From contig NZ_JBCNYA010000015.1 of NCBI RefSeq assembly GCF_049727805.1, forward strand, positions 1 through 64,000: a stretch of DNA of 64,000 nucleotides, written 5' to 3'. A model generated the notes under the pieces. The model did not search any database. It saw only the letters and a list, made by a program, of their open reading frames with translations, and was not told the DNA's origin. Position numbers and translations under genes: made by a program. Positions 59,047 to 64,000 of this stretch are shown here, in pieces. This DNA is from Frateuria_A sp049727805 (GTDB lineage: Bacteria > Pseudomonadota > Gammaproteobacteria > Xanthomonadales > Rhodanobacteraceae). The stretch's first letter is position 1; each line of letters begins with the position of its first letter.

Positions 59047-60381
59047 GTGTTCGATAGACAAAAGAAAGGCGAACGCGCCGTACTCGTCCTGCCGCACGCC
59101 CGCGGCGAGGGCGACGCCGCCCGCCGCGCGGAGGAGTTCGCCGAACTGGTGCGTTCGGCCGGTGCGGAGGTGCTCGCCAGCGTCGCCGCGCGCGTCGAGG
59201 ACCCCAACCCCCGCTACTACATCGGCACCGGCAAGGCCGAAGAGGTCGCCGAGGCCGTGCGCGCCACCGAAGCGGACGTGGTCCTGGTCGACCATCTGCT
59301 GACCCCGGTGCAGGAGCGCAACCTGGAAAAGCTGCTCGCCGTGCGCGTGGTCGACCGTGCCGGGTTGATCCTGGATATCTTCGCGCAGCGCGCCCGCTCG
59401 CACGAAGGCAAGCTGGAAGTGGAGCTGGCCCAGCTCAAGCACCTGGCCACGCGGCTGGTGCGCGGCTGGACCCACCTGGAGCGCCAGCGCGGCGGCGCCA
59501 TCGGCCTGCGCGGCCCCGGCGAAACGCAGCTGGAAACCGACCGCCGCCTGCTCGGCGAGCGCGTGAAGATGCTCACCCGGCGCCTGGAGCGGGTGCAGGT
59601 GCAGCGCACCCAGCAGCGCCGCGCGCGCCTGCGCAACACGGTGCCGCGGGTGGCGCTGGTCGGCTACACCAACGCCGGCAAGTCCACCTTGTTCAATGCG
59701 CTGACCGAAGGCGACGTGTTCGCCGCGAACCTGCTGTTCGCCACGCTCGACCCGACCGTGCGCAAGATCGAGGACCTGTCCTGCGGCCCGGCGGTGCTCG
59801 CTGACACTGTGGGCTTCATCCGCGAGTTGCCGCACGACCTGGTGGCCGCCTTCCGCGCGACCCTGGCCGAGGCACGCGACGCCGACCTGTTGCTGCACGT
59901 CAGCGACGCGGCCGACGAGGAGCGCGAGCGGTTGCACCGCGTGGTCGACGGCGTGCTGGAGGAGATCGGCGCCGGCGACGTGCCGCAACTCCATGTGATG
60001 AACAAGATCGATGTGCTGCGGGAAGGCGAGGCCGGCGCCCGCCCCGGCACCGAGCCGCGCATCGTGCGCGACGGCGAGGGCCGGCCCACCCAGGTCTGGC
60101 TTTCCGCCCGTACCGGCGAAGGACTGGAGCTGCTGCGCCAGGCCCTGGGCGAGCGGCTCGGCGGCGAGCGCGTGCAGACCGAGTTGCAACTGCCGCTTTC
60201 GGCCGGGCGCCTGCATGCGCGCCTGCGCGCCGCCGGCGCCATCGCCGGGGAATCGGTGGACGAGCACGGCTGGCGCCTGCAGATCGATGCGCCGCGCAGC
60301 GTGATCGCGCCGCTGGGCGGCGGCCATCCGCAGGATGCCGCGCTGCTGCGCGACGTGCTGGGTTCGCCGGACGCGCCGTAG
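59047..60381 (+). CDS. hflX: Ribosome-splitting GTPase HflX
   Basis: A 444-residue GTPase that splits stalled 70S ribosomes. The HflX N-terminal domain has RYYIGTGKAEEV and GLILDIFAQRARSHEGKLEV, then GPGETQLETDRR. The G domain starts at about residue 206 (GYTNAGKST), with DTVGFIRELPH and NKID. The GTG start at 59047 gives MFDRQKKGERAVLV, matching the usual HflX opening. It follows hfq by 165 bases, the standard order. Confidence 0.96.
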   Translation: MFDRQKKGERAVLVLPHARGEGDAARRAEEFAELVRSAGAEVLASVAARVEDPNPRYYIGTGKAEEVAEAVRATEADVVLVDHLLTPVQERNLEKLLAVRVVDRAGLILDIFAQRARSHEGKLEVELAQLKHLATRLVRGWTHLERQRGGAIGLRGPGETQLETDRRLLGERVKMLTRRLERVQVQRTQQRRARLRNTVPRVALVGYTNAGKSTLFNALTEGDVFAANLLFATLDPTVRKIEDLSCGPAVLADTVGFIRELPHDLVAAFRATLAEARDADLLLHVSDAADEERERLHRVVDGVLEEIGAGDVPQLHVMNKIDVLREGEAGARPGTEPRIVRDGEGRPTQVWLSARTGEGLELLRQALGERLGGERVQTELQLPLSAGRLHARLRAAGAIAGESVDEHGWRLQIDAPRSVIAPLGGGHPQDAALLRDVLGSPDAP

Positions 60382-60457
60382 CTGCCGCTCCCCACGGACA
60401 GAGGCCGCACCGGCCGCGCGGGAATGCCCACCAGGCCACGCGCCAATTCACCTCTGC

Positions 60458-60463
60458 TAGACT
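60458..60463 (+). promoter_or_regulatory. Candidate -10 (TAGACT) of hflKC
   Basis: TAGACT 161 bases before the hflK start. The leader contains a 22-codon frame from ATG 60554 that stops one base before the hflK ATG (MALILQRIHRPLPPACPLPR...). Confidence 0.35.
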
Positions 60464-60623
60464 AACCGGCGTTTGTGCGGCGTTCGTCCGCCCGCACCGA
60501 GATCGATCGCGGCGCGCCGCGATTCACCCACCCCGACCTCGACGCTGCGCTCTATGGCCCTGATTCTGCAACGCATCCACCGGCCCCTCCCGCCGGCCTG
60601 CCCCTTGCCCCGAGGAGACTGAG

Positions 60624-61664
60624 ATGGCCTGGAACGAGCCCGGCAACGGCCAGCGCGATCCCTGGAGCAACAAGCGCCCCGGCGGCGGCAACCAGGGCCT
60701 CGACGATGCCCTCAAGCGGCTGCGCGCACGCCTCGGCAAGCATGGCGGCCCCGGCGGCATCATCACCATCGTGCTGGCGCTGGTGCTGGCCTGGCTGCTG
60801 CTCAGCAGCGCCACCGTCATCGACGCCCGCCAGGCCGGCGTGGTGCTGCGCTTCGGCCAGTACAGCCGCACGCTGCCGCCGGGCTTCCACTTCAAGCTGC
60901 CGCAGCCGGTCGAGACGGTGACCAAGGTGGAGACCACCCGCGTGCGCTCGCTGCAGGACAGCGTGCGCATGCTCACCCGCGACGAAAACATCATCACCAT
61001 CGACTTCACCGTGCAGTACCAGGTGTCCGATGCGCGCGCCTACCTGTTCGCGGTGGATGACGTTGAAGACACCATCGCCGCGGCGTCCGAGGCTGCCGTG
61101 CGCTCGGTGATCGGCCGCAGCGACATGGACACGATCCTCTCCGGCGAAGGCGCCGCGCTGGTCGGCGAGGCCAGCCAGGCCCTGCAGAAGACCCTCGACG
61201 GCTACCACTGCGGCCTGCAGGTCACCGCGGTGAGCTTCCAGAACGTGTCGCCGCCGGCCGAGGTCAAGGACGCCTTCGACGACGTCAACAAGGCGCGCGA
61301 GGACAAGCAGAGCATCGAGAACGGTGCGCTGGCCTACGCCAACAAGGTGGTGCCGGTGGCCCGCGGCGACGCCTCGCGCATAGCCGCCGAGGCGGCCGGC
61401 TACAAGGCCGAGCGCGTCGCCCGTGCGCAAGGCGACGCCGCGCGCTTCGACCTGTTGCTGAAGGAATACAAGGCCGCGCCGGAAGTGACCCGCAAGCGCC
61501 TGTGGCTGGAAACGATGGAGCAGGTGATGGCCGGCAACCGCAAGGTGATCGACGGCTCCGGCGGCCGCACCATCATCAATCTGCCGCCCGCCCCGGCGGC
61601 CAGCCCTGCGACCGCCGCCACCGTCACCACCGATGACGCCGCCGACAAGGGGAGCCAGCCATGA
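60624..61664 (+). CDS. hflK: FtsH protease modulator HflK
   Basis: A 346-residue membrane protein of the SPFH/prohibitin family. One membrane helix near residues 46-66 follows a Gly-rich start (GNGQRDPWSNKRPGGG). The SPFH domain begins with VVLRFGQYSRTLPPGFHFKLP. It forms with HflC a large complex around FtsH that limits proteolysis. GAGGAGACTGAG precedes ATG 60624. hflC overlaps by four bases (ATGA). Confidence 0.96.
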   Translation: MAWNEPGNGQRDPWSNKRPGGGNQGLDDALKRLRARLGKHGGPGGIITIVLALVLAWLLLSSATVIDARQAGVVLRFGQYSRTLPPGFHFKLPQPVETVTKVETTRVRSLQDSVRMLTRDENIITIDFTVQYQVSDARAYLFAVDDVEDTIAAASEAAVRSVIGRSDMDTILSGEGAALVGEASQALQKTLDGYHCGLQVTAVSFQNVSPPAEVKDAFDDVNKAREDKQSIENGALAYANKVVPVARGDASRIAAEAAGYKAERVARAQGDAARFDLLLKEYKAAPEVTRKRLWLETMEQVMAGNRKVIDGSGGRTIINLPPAPAASPATAATVTTDDAADKGSQP

Positions 61665-62527
61665 AGATCGTCGGCATCGTGATCGCGGTACTGCTGGTAC
61701 TGCTGGGCCTCAACAGCGCCTTCGTGGTGCGCGAGGGGCAGAGCGCGCTGCTGCTGCAGTTCGGCCGCATCGTGCAGACCGACTACGCGCCCGGTCTGCA
61801 CTTCAAGGCGCCGCTGATCCAGCAGGTGGTGCGTTTCGACAGCCGCATCCAGGGCCTGGATGCGCCGCCGGAGCGCTACTTCACCTCAGAGAAGAAGAGC
61901 GTCAATGTCGACTTCTACGTGAAGTGGAAGATCGCCGACAACGCCGCCTACTACCGCGCCACCAGCGGCGACGCCAACCAGGCGGCACAGCGGCTGAGCC
62001 CGGTGGTGAAGGACGCGCTGCGCTTCGAGTTCAATTCGCGCACCCTGCAGGACCTGATCGCCGGCGGCCGCAAGGACATCACCGAGCGCGTGCGCAAGCA
62101 GACCGACACCATCGCGCGCAGGAACCTGGGCATCGCCGTGGTCGACGTACGCATCAAGCGCATCGATCTGCCCGAGGAAGTGAGCGAGTCGGTCTACAAG
62201 CGCATGCGTGCCGAGCGCCTGCAACTGGCCAACGAGCTGCGCTATACCGGCCAGGAGCTGGCCGAGAAGATCAAGGCCGATGCCGACCGCCAGGGCCAGG
62301 TGCTGCGCGCCGATGCCGAGCGCGACGCGGCGACCGTGCGCGGCCAGGGCGACGCCCAGGCGGCGGCGATCTACGCGCAGGCCTATGGCCAGGATCCCGA
62401 GTTCTTCGCGTTCTATCGAAGCCTGTCGGCGTACAAGCAGGGTTTCGCCGATGGCAAGGGCACGCTGGTGCTCAAGCCCGACTCGGAACTGCTGCGCTAT
62501 TTCGAGAACGGCGCCGCCAAGCGCTGA
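61661..62527 (+). CDS. hflC: FtsH protease modulator HflC
   Basis: A 288-residue partner of HflK with one N-terminal membrane helix (IVIAVLLVLLGLNSAFVV) and an SPFH domain starting VREGQSALLLQFGRI. It has the paired KIKADADRQGQVLRADAERD helix and ends with a short Lys/Arg tail. ATG 61661 overlaps the hflK stop, so translation is coupled. A DUF2065 gene follows four bases on. Confidence 0.96.
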   Translation: MKIVGIVIAVLLVLLGLNSAFVVREGQSALLLQFGRIVQTDYAPGLHFKAPLIQQVVRFDSRIQGLDAPPERYFTSEKKSVNVDFYVKWKIADNAAYYRATSGDANQAAQRLSPVVKDALRFEFNSRTLQDLIAGGRKDITERVRKQTDTIARRNLGIAVVDVRIKRIDLPEEVSESVYKRMRAERLQLANELRYTGQELAEKIKADADRQGQVLRADAERDAATVRGQGDAQAAAIYAQAYGQDPEFFAFYRSLSAYKQGFADGKGTLVLKPDSELLRYFENGAAKR

Positions 62528-62531
62528 AGCC

Positions 62532-62717
62532 ATGCCGCACGAACTCACCCTCGCGCTGTGCCTGGTGCTGGTGCTCGAAGGCCTGATGCTGTTCGCCGCC
62601 CCGCGCCACTGGCAGTCGATGGTGCGCCAGGCGCTGGAGCTCAGGCCGCGCACGCTGCGCGTGTTCGGCGCGGTGGCGGTGATCGCCGGGCTCGCCGTGC
62701 TGCAACTGGTGCGCTGA
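62532..62717 (+). CDS. DUF2065 family small inner-membrane protein (YjeT-like)
   Basis: A 61-residue protein with two membrane helices (ALCLVLVLEGLMLFA and VFGAVAVIAGLAVLQLV) and the APRHWQSMVRQ loop typical of DUF2065. It lies between hflC and purA, where this family is regularly found. Function is unknown. It starts four bases after the hflC stop and is probably cotranscribed. Confidence 0.9.
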   Translation: MPHELTLALCLVLVLEGLMLFAAPRHWQSMVRQALELRPRTLRVFGAVAVIAGLAVLQLVR

Positions 62718-62778
62718 AGCTTTTCCTGTTTCCCACACTCACGGCTCCTGCGGGAGCACCCAACGAGCGAGAACTTTC

Positions 62779-64000
62779 ATGGGCAAGTCAGTCGTCATCC
62801 TTGGAGCCCAGTGGGGCGACGAAGGCAAGGGCAAGATCGTCGACCTGCTGACCGAGCGGGTCAGTGCCGTGGCGCGCTTCCAGGGCGGCCACAACGCCGG
62901 CCATACGCTGGTGATCAAGGGCAAGAAGACCGTGTTGCACCTGATCCCCTCGGGCATCCTGCGCGACGACGCGCTGTGCCTGATCGGCAACGGCGTGGTG
63001 CTCTCGCCCGAGGCGCTGATCAACGAGATCGCCGAGCTCGAGGCGCAGGGCGTGGACGTGCGCCCGCGCGTGAAGATCAGCCCGGCGACGCCGCTGATCA
63101 TGCCGTACCACATCGCGGTCGATAAGGCGCGCGAGGCGGCGGCCGGCAAGAGCGCGATCGGCACCACCGGCCGCGGCATCGGCCCGGCCTACGAGGACAA
63201 GGTCGCCCGCCGCTCGATCCGCGTGGCCGATCTGATGTACCCGCACGAACTCCCGGCGCAGATCAAGGCCGCGGTCGAGTACCACAACTTCATCCTGACC
63301 CAGTGGCTTAAAAGCGAGCCGGTCGACTACCAGAAGGTGCTCGACGACGCGCTGGCCTGGGGTGAATACATCCGCCCGCTGGTCGACGACGTGGCCACCA
63401 TCCTGCACGACGTGCGCAAGGAAGGCGGCAACATCCTGTTCGAAGGCGCGCAGGGCGCGCTGCTGGACATCGACCACGGCACCTATCCCTACGTCACCTC
63501 GTCCAACACCACCGTCGGCGGCGCGCTGGCCGGCACCGGCGTGGGCGCCTGCGACATCGACTATGTGCTGGGCATCTGCAAGGCCTACGCCACGCGCGTG
63601 GGCGGTGGCCCGTTCCCGACCGAGCTCGAGGACGAGATGGGCGAGCGCCTGCGCAAGGTCGGCAACGAGTTCGGCGCCAGCACCGGCCGTCCGCGCCGCT
63701 GCGGCTGGATCGACCTGGTGGCCTTGAAGCGCGCGGTGCAGATCAACGGCATCAACGGCCTGGCGATCACCAAGCTGGACGTGCTCGATGGCCTGCCGTC
63801 GATCAAGGTCTGCGTGGCCTACGAATACCGCGGCAAGCGCCGCGAGCTGGCGCCGCTGGACGCCGACGGCTGGGCCGAGTGCAAGCCGGTGTACCTGGAG
63901 TTTCCGGGCTGGGAGGAATCCACCGCCGGCATCCGCGACTGGAACAAGCTGCCGGCCGCCGCGCGTGCCTACCTGCGCGCGGTAGAGGAGTTGTCTGGCT
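62779..64000 (+). CDS. purA: Adenylosuccinate synthetase, 3'-truncated by window end
   Basis: Cut by the window end after 407 of about 430 expected codons. It makes adenylosuccinate from IMP, aspartate and GTP in AMP synthesis. Motifs are GAQWGDEGKGK at residues 8-18 (GTP-binding and catalytic Asp), HNAGHTL, GTTGRGIGPAYEDK, and VGGGPFPTEL. ATG 62779 is the usual PurA start; the ribosome site is weak (GAGCGAGAA). It lies 61 bases after the DUF2065 gene. Confidence 0.97.
   Translation, partial: MGKSVVILGAQWGDEGKGKIVDLLTERVSAVARFQGGHNAGHTLVIKGKKTVLHLIPSGILRDDALCLIGNGVVLSPEALINEIAELEAQGVDVRPRVKISPATPLIMPYHIAVDKAREAAAGKSAIGTTGRGIGPAYEDKVARRSIRVADLMYPHELPAQIKAAVEYHNFILTQWLKSEPVDYQKVLDDALAWGEYIRPLVDDVATILHDVRKEGGNILFEGAQGALLDIDHGTYPYVTSSNTTVGGALAGTGVGACDIDYVLGICKAYATRVGGGPFPTELEDEMGERLRKVGNEFGASTGRPRRCGWIDLVALKRAVQINGINGLAITKLDVLDGLPSIKVCVAYEYRGKRRELAPLDADGWAECKPVYLEFPGWEESTAGIRDWNKLPAAARAYLRAVEELSG

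Overview
This is a GC-rich stretch of a bacterial chromosome with densely packed genes on both strands. The gene content points to a gammaproteobacterium of the Xanthomonadales/Lysobacterales, most likely a Rhodanobacteraceae-type genome (Dyella, Luteibacter, Rhodanobacter or Frateuria relatives). The reasons are the order hfq-hflX-hflK-hflC-DUF2065-purA, a TonB-dependent receptor beside exported glycosidases, a PrpD-type methylcitrate pathway, and intergenic repeat families built from CCTTCCCCC and CCCTCACCCCAGCCCTCTCC cores. The assignment rests on gene content read by eye, not on a database search. No tRNA, rRNA, CRISPR array, prophage or insertion sequence was recognised.

Layout. Positions 1-9116 hold a signalling block: a 5'-truncated hybrid histidine kinase, a membrane GGDEF diguanylate cyclase, a membrane GGDEF-EAL protein and an HWE-type histidine kinase. 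Positions 9306-25716 are mixed housekeeping and small-enzyme genes: YceI, cupin, 2'-5' RNA ligase-like, PepSY, M14 peptidase, ExoIII, a phospholipase D-like synthase, MscS channel, TypA, DUF899, a cysteine-hydrolase-like protein, YaeQ, a pseudouridine synthase, a serine hydrolase lipoprotein, a VOC protein and an EF-hand lipoprotein. Positions 26079-36100 form a coherent carbohydrate locus: a TonB-dependent receptor, two GH65 paralogues, an HSL-type esterase and a GH37 trehalase-like enzyme. The four enzyme genes overlap by 4 bases each and all encode exported proteins.

Positions 36174-43208 hold a cyclophilin, an aminotransferase, malate dehydrogenase, a MerR-TipAS regulator and the ahpC-ahpF peroxide defence operon with a two-box OxyR-like operator. 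Positions 43281-50486 hold a dicarboxylate/amino-acid symporter and the methylcitrate genes prpB-prpC and, 2.1 kb away, prpD. Between them lie an outer-membrane barrel protein and a TerC family gene led by a yybP-ykoY (Mn2+) riboswitch. Positions 50822-57362 hold an OmpA-family porin, an RsuA-type pseudouridine synthase, a LysR regulator divergent from an unknown exported protein, the threonine catabolic pair tdh-kbl, and a small membrane protein. Positions 57525-64000 hold miaA, hfq, hflX, hflK, hflC, a DUF2065 gene and a truncated purA.

The strongest candidate for something undescribed is the 26-36 kb locus. Its gene set suggests uptake and periplasmic breakdown of an acylated or otherwise modified alpha-glucoside, possibly a trehalose conjugate. 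The GH37 enzyme departs from the family signatures at substrate-contacting positions, and the two GH65 paralogues differ in catalytic-site neighbourhoods. Other points worth checking are the cysteine-hydrolase family member without its cysteine, the A8 tract at the broken start of the first kinase, and the apparently leaderless divergent pair at 57.36-57.53 kb.
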